From Corticium candelabrum (lineage: Eukaryota > Porifera > Homoscleromorpha > Homosclerophorida > Plakinidae), in the NCBI RefSeq assembly GCF_963422355.1, contig NC_085093.1:1852051-1916050 (forward strand): a stretch of DNA of 64,000 nucleotides, given 5' to 3'. Of the stretch, positions 47,873-58,470 are shown piece after piece. The number at the start of each line of letters is the position of its first letter. Position 1 is the first letter of the stretch. The position numbers were made by a program, and so were the translations under genes. The notes beneath the pieces are model-generated. The model made no database searches, was not told the origin of the DNA, and saw only the letters and a program-made list of their open reading frames with translations.

Positions 47873-49289
47873 CCATGAATCCGCCTCAAGATGTTGAGGC
47901 CGTTAAACGGCTCTTGAGAATGGTGAACTACTTGTCTAGGTATCTATCCGATCTCTCGGTCATGTGTGAGCCTTTGAGGCAACTGACACACCCGGATGTG
48001 ATCTGACAATGGACAAGTAAACATGAACGGTCATACCAACAAGCCAAGCAGGCAATAACAAGCGTACCTGTCTTGAAGTATTTTGACAAGTTCGTACAAA
48101 CGGTACTGCAGTGTGACGCATCAAGTAAAGGCCTTGGTGTCATATTATTACAGAATGGGCAACCAGTCGCTTTTGCTGGTAGACCATTGACCAAGACAGA
48201 GTGTAAATATGCTCAAATCGAGAAAGAACTACTGTCAATAGTGTTTACAGCAAAAAGATTTGACCAATACACTTATGGAAGAACAGTGACTGTTCAGACG
48301 AACCATAGACTTCTAAAAATAATAGTACGGAAACCGTTACAGGCTGCACCACGAAGACTGCAGAGAATGTTATTGCGCCTGCAGCGGTATCAAATGATAA
48401 TAGCATACAAACCTGGAAAAGAGTTGGTTCTGGCAGACACGTTGTCAAGAGCTCACTTAGAAAAAACAGGAGGTGGTTTTGTGAGGATGGTGAAGTTTTT
48501 GTATTATAGATCTCCATTTGAAGTGGAGATGAAAAATGTCAATGCTGTCGATTGCCCTTTCATTTCAAATTCCAAGATTTAAGACATTCAGAAGGCGACA
48601 GCGAAAGATTAGGTATTGAAAGAGCTGATGACTACCATTCGTAGGGGTTGGCCAGAAGGAAAAGATCGGCTGAATCCAGTGCTGGCATCATATCACCCAT
48701 TTCGAGATGATTTAGTGATAGAGGGTGGAGTTATCTATCGTAGAGATAGATGTGTAATTCCTCCTTCTATGCTAGCTTTCACACTAGCGCGTATACACAT
48801 GTCACACATGGAAATTGGAGGGTGTGTCCGGAGAGCCAAAGATTGTGTGTTCTGGCCGAACATAAACTCCGCCATCAAGGATTACGTCAGCAAATGTGAC
48901 ATCTGTAGACGGTATGACCGGGCACAACCAAAGGAAACTCTGAAGTCACATGATATACCAGATGGGCCACGGAAACAGTTGGGTCTGATCTGTTTGCTTT
49001 TCAGGACAGAGACTAGCCTATATTGGTCGACTATTATAGCTAATGGGTTTATCTAAGTAGAACCAATGGTCGAGACAACATCGAAGGCAATCATTGGCAA
49101 GCTGAGACAGCAATTTGCAAGGCAAGGGATACCCCTTTCTTTGCTAACAGGCAATGGTTCTCAGTTTGTGAGCAAGGAGGCGTGTCAATTCAGTAACAAA
49201 TGGGAATTGGAACATAGGACCTCAAGTCCCTATTACCCACAGAGAAATGGTAAAGCGGAGAGTGCTGTAAAAGTGGTAAAGCACCTAAT

Positions 49290-49419
49290 TGTAACAGGAG
49301 TAGACTACATTGCGCATGCGTAGTACAATTACCACTAGTATATAAGCAGACACAGTACTTGTACACTTAGTATTGCGTGACTAGCCTAGAGAGTCAATAA
49401 CATAATACACTATATTACA
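49290..49419 (+). repeat. G3 5' LTR
   Basis: Begins TGTAACAGGAG and ends ATATTACA (TG..CA-type ends). Contains ACTAGTATATAAGCAG, a likely TATA element, near its middle. Confidence 0.95.
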
Positions 49420-49466
49420 TGGTGTCAGAAGTGCAGTGACTCGCAGCAGACTGTTTATGAGCAACA

Positions 49467-52400
49467 ATGTCTACGGCTACGCAAGTACGAGAGTCACCGG
49501 AGCCACGCACAGTACGAGAGTCACCGGAGCCACGCGATCTCGTTCATTTGACGAATGTGACAGTCCCGTTGCCGGAGAGATTGAATCTAAAAGGCAACTT
49601 GGCACAAAACTGGCGAACGTTTCGCAGAAGATGGGAATCTTTCGAGGTCTCGTCCCGAATGACCAGAAGATCGCACAAGGAGCGAGTGGCGACCTTCCAG
49701 CAATGCCTGCCCGCAGAAGCTCTCGAGGTTCTGGACACCTTGCCCTTCGCAGAAGGTGAAGATAGAAATGATATGGCAGTAGTGCTTCGCCATATGGAAG
49801 CGTACTGCTTCAGCAAAACAAACGTGATCTACGAACGGTACCAGCTCACGCAGCGAGCACAGAAGCAAGGTGAGCCTTTTGATGACTACCTAATTTCGCT
49901 AAGAAGCATGATTCGTGCATGCAATTATGGTGCGATCCAAGATGAATTGTTGCGCGACAAGATAGTCCATGGGATACGCAACAATGACACCCGTCAGAAA
50001 CTGCTGCAAGAAGCTAAATTAACTTTGGCGACCGCGATATCCATATGCCGTGCCGCAGAGTCGACATCCGCACAAGCCAAAGCCATTAGCTTCAGCGATG
50101 ACGTGCATGCACTGACCGCGTACAGCACACGCAACAGGAGAAGACAAGCCACGGTAACCGCTAGGGTACCGCAGACATGTCAGTATTGTGGACGACGACA
50201 TGACAGAGGTCCACGACAATGTCCCGCACTAGGCAAAACATGCTCAAAGTGTGGCAAAGCAAACCACTTTGCTTCCGTTTGCCGACAGAAACAACCACAA
50301 AAGAAGACAGCTTCCCCAAAACAACAGTACCGCATACACCGTATGGAAGACGACGAGTTAGACCAAACCAATTACTTGATGACAATCACATTGACCGATA
50401 CCAGAAACACGGATACAGCCTATTCTCTTCAAAATAGCCAGGAGACACATGTCAATCAACTGTACGCCACAATGACAGTCGGTGGGTGCCCAATACGTCT
50501 ACAATTAGACACAGGTGCTACGTGCAACGTTATCAGAAAGTCGGAAACTCCTCCAGGGACCGTACTACAGAAATCTGACAAAGTTTTGTCTCTTTACAAC
50601 AAAAGCAGACTGAAACCTCTGGGTAGGTGTACTTTGCCAATCATCAACCCCAAAACGAAGCAACAACACATTGAGGAATTCGTTGTCGTTGCAGACAACG
50701 AAGCAGCTACCTCTCTGTTAGGAGCCGGAGCGACGCAGCGACTAGGACTTATCAGCGTACACCTCGACCACGTACGTACTGTCAAACACGAACAGACAGC
50801 ACCTGGTTCTTGCAAACCGCAGACAACCACGGACACCACATCTGACTTAAAGCAACTTCTTGCAACATACGCAGATGTTTTCGATAGCAGCACTGTTGGT
50901 CAACTGCCTGGAATGCTACATCTAGATGTTGACCCCACGGTACCACCTGTCAAAATGCCTCTAAGAAAAATGCCCATTGCTATACAAACACAGCTGAAAG
51001 ACGAGCTGCAGCGACTGGAACGACTAGACGTGATCGAACGAGTGGACACTCCAACCGAGTGGATATCTAGCCTCGTCGCCGTCAAGAAGCCGAACGGAAA
51101 ACTCCGCTTGTGCATCGATCCCAAGCCCTTAAACAAGGCACTGAGACGCAGTCACTATCCGATGCACACCATCGATGATCTGCTGCCTGAACTATCGCAA
51201 GCCAAGATGTTCAGCGTTTGCGACGTAAGTAATGGATTCTGGCATGTTAAATTAGACGAAGAATCTAGCTTACTTACGACATTTGAGACGCCATTTGGAC
51301 GCTACAAATGGAAGAGGATGCCTTTCGGTATCTCACCTGCACCGGAAGTATTCCAGCGACGACTAGACGAAGCCCTAGACGGAATGCCCGGAGTGCATAC
51401 AATTGCAGATGACATCCTGATCACTGGAGTAGGAAGTAACATGGATGATGCAACAGCAGACCATGACCGCAAACTCCACAGACTACTACAGCGATGCCGC
51501 TCCAAAGGAATCCGCATCAATGCCGACAAACTCAAGTTTAGGCAAAGCAAAGTTGCCTATCTTGGACATTTGCTCACAATCGACGGTTTGAAGCCCGACC
51601 CCAGCAAACTTACAGCAATACTAAATATGCAGAAGCCCACAGACGTTCACGGAGTGCAGCGCATACAAGGACTAGTCAATTACCTCTCGCGCTTTCTTAG
51701 CAATCTGACCGATTTGTGTGAGCCACTTCGCCAGCTCACACACAAGGATACAGCATGGAATTGGACTGATATCCACGACAAAGCTTTCCAGAAAATAAAA
51801 AACGCTATTACTGAAGCACCTGTACTGCAATACTTTGACCCGGCTGAGCTGACAACAGTACAATGCGATGCGTCAGAAACAGGACTGGGAGCAGCTCTCA
51901 TGCAAGCAGGCAAGCCGGTAGCCTACGCAAGCAGGGCTCTGACAACGACCGAACAAAACTACGCTCAAATTGAGAAGGAATTACTTGCAATCGTCTTTGG
52001 GATGGAAAGGTTTCACCACTACACCTACGGCAGACCAGTATTGGTAGAAACTGATCACAAACCTTTAGAAACTATTGTCAAGAAACATCTACAGAAGACA
52101 CCAAAACGACTGCAAAGGATGCTTCTCAGACTACAGCGTTACGACATCACAGTTACCTACAAGCGTGGTACTCAGATGTTTCTAGCTGATACACTGTCAC
52201 GAGCCTATTTACCTACTGACAAAGGACCATCATCCAGCCATTTGGAAGTGGTACACCAACAGACCAATGTTGCAATTGAAATCGAACATATCAATATGGC
52301 GGATTACATACCGCTAACACCAGAGGCAATAGCACAAATCCAAGAAGAAACAGCGAAAGACCCTACATTGCAACAGCTCAAGCTTATAATTCTACAAGGA

Positions 52401-53600
52401 TGGCCAAACAAGAACAACCTTCCACCGGATTTACTTCCATATTACAGCTATCGAGATGAGCTAGTTGTGCAACATAACATTATATACAGAAATGATAGAT
52501 GTGTCCTACCAAAATCGATGAGAGCAAATACCTTGCAAAAGATACATAGCTCACATCTAGGCATAGTTGGATGTCAACGTCGAGCCAGAGAATGCATATT
52601 CTGGCCCGGTATGACTGCTGACATTGCAGCTTATGTCAGCCAATGCAAAGTTTGTCAAGCCCTTGGCACACAGCAGCAGAAGGAAACGCTAACACCACAC
52701 CAAATCCCAAGTAGACCATGGAGCAAAGTCGGACTGGATATCTTTACGCTTTCAGATCAGCATTATCTGATTACAGTCGACTACTACAGTAACTTTTGGG
52801 AGATAGACCGTTTGGACAGTATGGACTCAGCCACGGTCATCAGAAAACTGAAAAGTCATTACGCAAGATATGGTATTCCATCAACAGTTGTATCAGACAA
52901 TGGACCACAGTTTGCGTCAGATAAATTCAAAGACTTTGCCAAGACATATCAGTTTGACCATATCACTTCGAGTCCAGGGTATCCCCAATCAAATGGGAAA
53001 GCAGAAAGTGCAGTCAAAACCGCAAAACACATCATGGGAAAAGCAAAGATCACTGGGTCAGACCCATGGCTTTCACTGTTGGATCACAGGAACACGCCAA
53101 CAGCAGGAATGCAAACTAGCCCAGCACAGCGACTGATGAGTAGGAGAACCAGAACTCTTCTACCTACCACTGCAAAGCTACTGAAACCTCAGATACCAGT
53201 CGATGTTCTTCAGGAACTAGCAACACGACAAGCAAAGCAAGCCCACTACTATAACAAAACAGCAAAGGATCTGCCTCGCCTACAACCTGGTCAAGCTGTC
53301 CACATACAACCACTCAACGCCTACGACCACAAGTGGAAACCAGCAACCGTTCAGAGACAAGTAAACATCCGATCCTATGATGTCACTACAGAAGACGGAC
53401 GACTTCTTCGCAGAAATAGAAAACATCTACGAGCAGCACCAGCAACAACAAAACCCAAACAACAGACAACACAGATAAAGACATCACAACAAAGCAGAAT
53501 AACACCCGCAACGATCTCCAAACACACAGAAACAACGAATGTCGCCCGCAGCAAACGAGTTGTGAAACAACCTGCTTACCTGAAGGATTACGTTGTCTAG
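49467..53600 (+). CDS. G3 Gag-Pol polyprotein, 1377 aa, uninterrupted
   Basis: One frame from ATG 49467 to TAG 53598-53600. Gag region roughly residues 1-235, then two zinc knuckles (CQYCGRRHDRGPRQC from residue 238 and CSKCGKANHFASVC). Aspartic protease LQLDTGATCNVI (Asp 348). Reverse transcriptase with CDVSNGFWHVKL and an active site reading IADD (residues 646-649) in place of YxDD, as in some invertebrate gypsy lineages. RNase H (VQCDASETGLG, Asp 801). Integrase with an HHCC segment (HSSHLGIVGC to CKVCQ) and a DD35E core: GLDIF, SDNGPQF and SNGKAES. The fused gag-pol arrangement needs no frameshift. All catalytic residues I can check are present, so the copy may be active. Confidence 0.95.
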   Translation: MSTATQVRESPEPRTVRESPEPRDLVHLTNVTVPLPERLNLKGNLAQNWRTFRRRWESFEVSSRMTRRSHKERVATFQQCLPAEALEVLDTLPFAEGEDRNDMAVVLRHMEAYCFSKTNVIYERYQLTQRAQKQGEPFDDYLISLRSMIRACNYGAIQDELLRDKIVHGIRNNDTRQKLLQEAKLTLATAISICRAAESTSAQAKAISFSDDVHALTAYSTRNRRRQATVTARVPQTCQYCGRRHDRGPRQCPALGKTCSKCGKANHFASVCRQKQPQKKTASPKQQYRIHRMEDDELDQTNYLMTITLTDTRNTDTAYSLQNSQETHVNQLYATMTVGGCPIRLQLDTGATCNVIRKSETPPGTVLQKSDKVLSLYNKSRLKPLGRCTLPIINPKTKQQHIEEFVVVADNEAATSLLGAGATQRLGLISVHLDHVRTVKHEQTAPGSCKPQTTTDTTSDLKQLLATYADVFDSSTVGQLPGMLHLDVDPTVPPVKMPLRKMPIAIQTQLKDELQRLERLDVIERVDTPTEWISSLVAVKKPNGKLRLCIDPKPLNKALRRSHYPMHTIDDLLPELSQAKMFSVCDVSNGFWHVKLDEESSLLTTFETPFGRYKWKRMPFGISPAPEVFQRRLDEALDGMPGVHTIADDILITGVGSNMDDATADHDRKLHRLLQRCRSKGIRINADKLKFRQSKVAYLGHLLTIDGLKPDPSKLTAILNMQKPTDVHGVQRIQGLVNYLSRFLSNLTDLCEPLRQLTHKDTAWNWTDIHDKAFQKIKNAITEAPVLQYFDPAELTTVQCDASETGLGAALMQAGKPVAYASRALTTTEQNYAQIEKELLAIVFGMERFHHYTYGRPVLVETDHKPLETIVKKHLQKTPKRLQRMLLRLQRYDITVTYKRGTQMFLADTLSRAYLPTDKGPSSSHLEVVHQQTNVAIEIEHINMADYIPLTPEAIAQIQEETAKDPTLQQLKLIILQGWPNKNNLPPDLLPYYSYRDELVVQHNIIYRNDRCVLPKSMRANTLQKIHSSHLGIVGCQRRARECIFWPGMTADIAAYVSQCKVCQALGTQQQKETLTPHQIPSRPWSKVGLDIFTLSDQHYLITVDYYSNFWEIDRLDSMDSATVIRKLKSHYARYGIPSTVVSDNGPQFASDKFKDFAKTYQFDHITSSPGYPQSNGKAESAVKTAKHIMGKAKITGSDPWLSLLDHRNTPTAGMQTSPAQRLMSRRTRTLLPTTAKLLKPQIPVDVLQELATRQAKQAHYYNKTAKDLPRLQPGQAVHIQPLNAYDHKWKPATVQRQVNIRSYDVTTEDGRLLRRNRKHLRAAPATTKPKQQTTQIKTSQQSRITPATISKHTETTNVARSKRVVKQPAYLKDYVV

Positions 53601-53643
53601 ACTTTACTGCTAGCTTAGCTAGAATATTTTTTTGGAAAGGGGA

Positions 53644-53773
53644 TGTAACAGGAGTAGACTACATTGCGCATGCGTAGTACAATTACCACTAGTATATAAG
53701 CAGACACAGTACTTGTACACTTAGTATTGCGTGACTAGCCTAGAGAGTCAATAACATAATACACTATATTACA
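53644..53773 (+). repeat. G3 3' LTR
   Basis: Identical by eye to the 5' LTR and directly preceded by the polypurine tract. Followed by CTAAT, the second half of the target duplication. Confidence 0.95.
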
Positions 53774-54537
53774 CTAATGACTAAAGCTTTGACAGACGGT
53801 CGAGATCCTTGGCTCTCTCTGTTGGAATTGCGGAATACACCAACAGTACGAATGAGCGCTAGCCCTGCTTGGAGATTGCTCAGCAAGAGAACAAGAGCAA
53901 TTCTACCTATGAAGGATGAGATGCTAAGACCTGAACTTGTGACGGAAGCGTCAGAGCAATGGCAAAAGAAACAAGAGAAACAGGCCAAATATTAGAACAA
54001 AGGAGCAATAGATTTGCCGAAACTATATTCCGGAGACGTCGTACGCATGCAGCCTATAGACAAGAAAACAACAGAGTGGAAAAAGGCGACAATTCTACGT
54101 CAGGTTGGACCAAGATCATATAGCGTGCGAACATGCAGAAAGAGGAGGAGTGTTCCGTCGAAATAGGAGACAGCTAAGACTTTCTCAAGAGATTCAGAAG
54201 ATTGAAGAACAAGAACCATGCTAGGAACAAGAACCGCTAGAAAATACACAGCAGAAAGAAGAAAGCCGTGAAGAAGGCCAACAACACCTACCTGAAGACT
54301 AACCGGAAGATTCGAATGAAACAGAAATAGAAAGTCAAGAAAGAGGAAACGGTGACAGTCAATCAAACAAGACAAGGGTACAACAACAATGTGTACATAC
54401 ACGTAGTGGTAGACTGGTGAAGACGCCGACATACTTGGAGGACTATGAGCATTGATAAATGAATGACGTTGCGGAGCAAATAGGTAGTTATAATTATTGA
54501 GTTAGCAGTATGTAGAGCATTAGCTATGGAAAGGGAA

Positions 54538-54661
54538 TGTTAGGATGGTCGGCATCCGGGACACGTTATTCATCTGACTGAACGCCGGTAGCCGTAGAAT
54601 ACTAGCAGTTGTGTTGAGTTGTATTAGACTGCATAGTCAAATAAAGTATTTAAACGATACA
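54538..54661 (+). repeat. G2' 3' LTR
   Basis: TGTTAGGATGGTCGGCATCC to ACGATACA. Matches the LTR at 34211-34343 with a few substitutions and a deletion of about 9 bases. Confidence 0.9.
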
Positions 54662-54848
54662 CTATAAATAAGGCCCGACGTGCCCAGGTACCAAAATCCT
54701 TCTCATTTCCCGGATGTTTCGAGGCACTACACTACTAGCTAGATACGCGGCAATCAAGCTTACTAGAGAGCGACTCGACTACATGGATGATGCATGCGTA
54801 GAATGGAACTTACAAAATGTTATTGTGATCCAAAAACTAACTTTTTAG

Positions 54849-55160
54849 CTAAGTGATCCAAAATAATTTATGACATTCAGTTAATTTAGATTTGTGTGTT
54901 TTTTGTGTGTTTAAATTGCATCTAAAATGCACGGTCAGGTCACTCTTTTGAACTCCTGCTGTCTGTGATTCTCTAGACAGCGTCTGTTCCAGCGTACAAG
55001 AAGTGACCGTGCCAATAGTTTCTTCCGCATCCAAGTCTACGCGAATTCCGTCGCTATTCTCTAATACTACACAAATGTACGTCTTGGTTGGGCGTAGTGG
55101 TACTAACGCCTCCTCAGCTACTAATCCCTTGGCTGACATCCAATCTCTGCAAGGTTCAAA
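54849..55160 (-). other. Open stretch downstream of copy C', unknown
   Basis: After an acceptor-like CCTTGCAG, the minus strand reads DWMSAKGLVAEEALVPLRPT, then PTKTYICVVLENSDGIRVDL, ending at 54849. It lies 3' of the C' stop codon and may be a terminal exon of another gene or chance. No family recognised. Confidence 0.25.
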
Positions 55161-55329
55161 TAGTAAGGGATCCTGGCGATCCTGCAGTAATCAGTAATAA
55201 GAAATTCAACTGATTCACAGCTTGACATGCTAGCAGACTCACGCTAATTAGCTAGACCATGCAAACAAGTAGCAAAAGCAAAGTTTCCTAGACAGCATGC
55301 AGAAGTTGAGAAAGGCAGCTTTTTCTGTT

Positions 55330-58300
55330 TCAGTGTTCTGCGCTTAAGCCGCCGCTACCTCGCAGAGCGGCAAAGCCAACAGCAGCAACAGCAAGCTAGA
55401 CACGATATTAGAAATTAGCACGTCAAAACCTTATAACTAACAGATTCGATAAGCTCACCCATATAGGAATAGACAGAAAGCTGAAACCTAGAGTTGCTTC
55501 CCCTGGTATCTTGATCTCATTGTCAGCGTCGTTTCCTTTAATATCAATCCACAGTTTGGTTCTAGAGACACAACAACTTGGAGTTGCTTTACATGACAAG
55601 AAATTGTATTGCAATGTGCAGTCTAAAAGTATACTATATGACAAAAGTCGTCTCTAGTTCAGGAGTATTGTCTATACCTCGGGGTTTGTTTTTGAATTTA
55701 TTGACTTATTTTATTAGTATTTATTGTGCATTTCTAGACTAAAGTTTTACAAATATAACTTAATCTTGACACTTAATTTGTATGCAGACTACTCAATTTG
55801 TATAAGATGTAGTATATCATAGAAAAAATCTAACCACAAAACCAAGTTCACTGTAAAGCTGACTTTACTGATTCACATAAAATAGCAAGTAACCCTTGTA
55901 AAATGACGATCAACAAGAGCGTGTAGATTGGGCTACAATTAGTCTTATTTCCATACTCTTGCTCGCACCGAGTTTCCGTAAACCAGACAGAAGGGTTTTT
56001 AGTAGGTTTGCTTTTCCAGATTTTTGACAAAGTTTCTACCTCCATGAGCTGGTGGGCCTTCCAGTTTTGGAGGCCCAGCGATACCAGTGCCGCTAGTATG
56101 GCTTGGTAGAGAGACCAGCTGCAGGATAACCATTATGTCGGATACTGCAATGCGTTGACTCATAAATTGCAAATCTGGAGCATCAAGCCAAGGCTAGCTG
56201 TAATCCGGACAGACAAAAGGTGATCTAAGTTACATGCAGGTACCCACGCGACGCACAAACCATCTACCATGGTAATGTAGTAGGTTATGATTTGCCACTA
56301 TATTGCAGTGTACATACAGTATATATATTAATCTTTTTATATTTTACCCACTAACAGTGCGCAAACAAATCACACATACTCCCACATAACATTGTCAACA
56401 TTACAGATGTCTAGTCTGTCCAAAATCAGTTTAGCATTAGACCGCCAAAGACTAAAAACAGTTGTTGCAGTAAATGCTGAATAGCTTTGGAAACCGTTGT
56501 CCCTGTAGTTAAAACAGTTCTTCTTGCTATAATTTTTAAAATCTCTAAAGAACTAGGAGACCAAACTCCCAGTGTCTCTACAACTACAAATATCTATCGA
56601 TGTGAACGTTAGGAATTCCCTACAGGTATCATATCTTCTAGATTCAGCCACCCAACCAGGAGCAGCAGCTGCTGGAGGAGACTCCAAAAAGATTGCACTG
56701 TATGAAGATGAAGTTAACGCAGCTGGATGTGACTTCTAGTACGTACGCCTACCCACGCTTCCGTCTGTCTGCATGGATGGATGGATGTCTGTAACGCGCC
56801 GATCCACACCACGCCGGTCTCGAATCGTCGCGAAACGCGACGGAAGGGTCGAGATTGGCCGTCCGAAACGAACGGTTGAGTCGGACTTCGCCAACGGCCA
56901 GAAACGAGACTTTGGCGGAGTTTGTTTGTTCAATTACCGAGTCTATGCGGATGTGACGTGCGCTCGCCAACCACTGTACTATTGCTTAGTAGTCACGCGC
57001 AGCCAGCCCCTCCCTTTTTTGACTTCCGTTTGCGGGGAGAGGGTTTGGTAAGGTTCCTTTGATGTCTTGGTTCTGCCGACTCCAGCATTTCATGTGGCAT
57101 AAAGACATAACGATGATCTGTTAATTGAGATAAGCGATCAACTGATGGGAACGCACTACTAATTAGTATCCGCGAAGTTTTCGCTTCTGTTTCTGCTGCA
57201 GATACTATTGGACTTTGTTCTAGTTCATTTGCTCTCACAGGTTGCGTGGCTGCTTGCTATGGGCATGGTAAGAGAAGCGCGCAGGTCGTCTTCTTGTACG
57301 ACAACATTGGCAGGTGAGTTGTTCTTCGGGAACCAACAACATTCAACAACTAGCATGTGCCGTACGTCCCACCTACAAAAATTCGAAGTGCATGATCACG
57401 CAACTTCCGAACTTGACAGTACAGAAGCCAATGAAGTGTGCTACGACAGGGTGGAAACAGCTAGAAGCTGCTCGTCCTGTTGCTAGATCTAACGCTGCAG
57501 CTGCATAACAAGCCTCTATGCAATTTTCCGAGGAACAACTCACCTGCCAAAATGTTGTCGTACAAGAAGACGACCTGCGCGCTTCTCTTACCATGCCCAT
57601 AGCAAGCAACCACGAAACCTGTGAGAGCAAATGAACTAGAACAAAGTCCAGTAGCATCTGCAGCAGAAACAGAAGCAAAAACTTTGCGGATACTAATTAG
57701 TAGTGCGTTCCTATCAGTTGATCGCTTATCTCAATTAACAGATCGTCGTTATGTGTTTATGCCCCATGGAATGCTGGGGTCGGCAGAACCAGACATCAAA
57801 GGAACGTTACCAGACCCTCTCCCCGCCAACGAAAGTCAAAAAGGAGAAGGGGCTGGCTGCACGTGACTACTGTACTACGCCATCCTCTGGTCTAGAGTGG
57901 AGTGCAAGATGCGCCGGTGCAGTCAGAGGTTCGCGTGTTCTTGCGTGCGTCCGTCCGTACATCTATATGTATGTCACGGAAGGTGTGTCTTTATTGCGGA
58001 AGTGGCGTCATTCTTCACGAACAGATCATGACGTTATATGTGGGAGGAGTCTGAGATGGGGAATACGTAGAGTTCAAACTGCGCTGTCTGGAGTGTGTAA
58101 GATGCATAGAGTAATAGGACGTGTGTATTGTAAACGCGCAAAGATAAATTGCTACCGCCCTTAGGGTGCTGCGATGTGACGTGAGCTCGCCAGTCACGCC
58201 AGTCACGCCATTCTACTGGTACATACTAGAGTGCAAAATGCGTCCTAGTCTCGCGTGGCCAGATGTTCGCGCGCGGAGGGAGGAGCCACGCGAGGCTAGA

Positions 58301-58403
58301 TGCATCCGCTGCAGTCAGTGTCTAACTAAAGCAACAGGACGCGTTTGTTGTACGTTCTAACGCGCGCTGCAGCTGAGTAGATTGAAAACTTGCCAATTAC
58401 GTG

Positions 58404-58470
<67 letters not shown>

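Larger units (their letters stand above)
49290..53773 (+). mobile_element. Complete, apparently young Ty3/gypsy element G3
   Basis: LTRs at 49290-49419 and 53644-53773 are 130 bp each, and I found no difference between them. The target duplication CTAAT is exact (49285-49289, 53774-53778), and G2 at about 39880 shows the uninterrupted site. A primer-site-like TGGTGTCAGAAGTG follows the 5' LTR and a polypurine tract GGAAAGGGGA precedes the 3' LTR. One uninterrupted gag-pol frame fills the interior. No env-like gene. Total 4484 bp, on the short side for gypsy. Confidence 0.97.
47873..54661 (+). mobile_element. Gypsy G2', degraded and split by G3
   Basis: Two parts, 47873-49289 and 53779-54661, join across the G3 insertion. 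The first holds RT thumb, RNase H and integrase parts. The second holds the integrase C-terminal region, a polar tail and a 3' LTR at 54538-54661 preceded by a purine tract (GGAAAGGGAA). It is near-identical to G2 where they overlap. The 5' part of the element is missing. Stops and frameshifts, several shared with G2, make it non-functional. Confidence 0.88.

Noticed and set aside
50019..52000. Minus-strand frames under the G3 gag-pol gene
   Set aside because: Shadows of the long plus-strand coding frame with no independent motif.
57208..57866. Several cysteine-rich or polar frames around 57.2-57.9 kb on both strands
   Set aside because: They are the inverted arms of the foldback element, each read twice.
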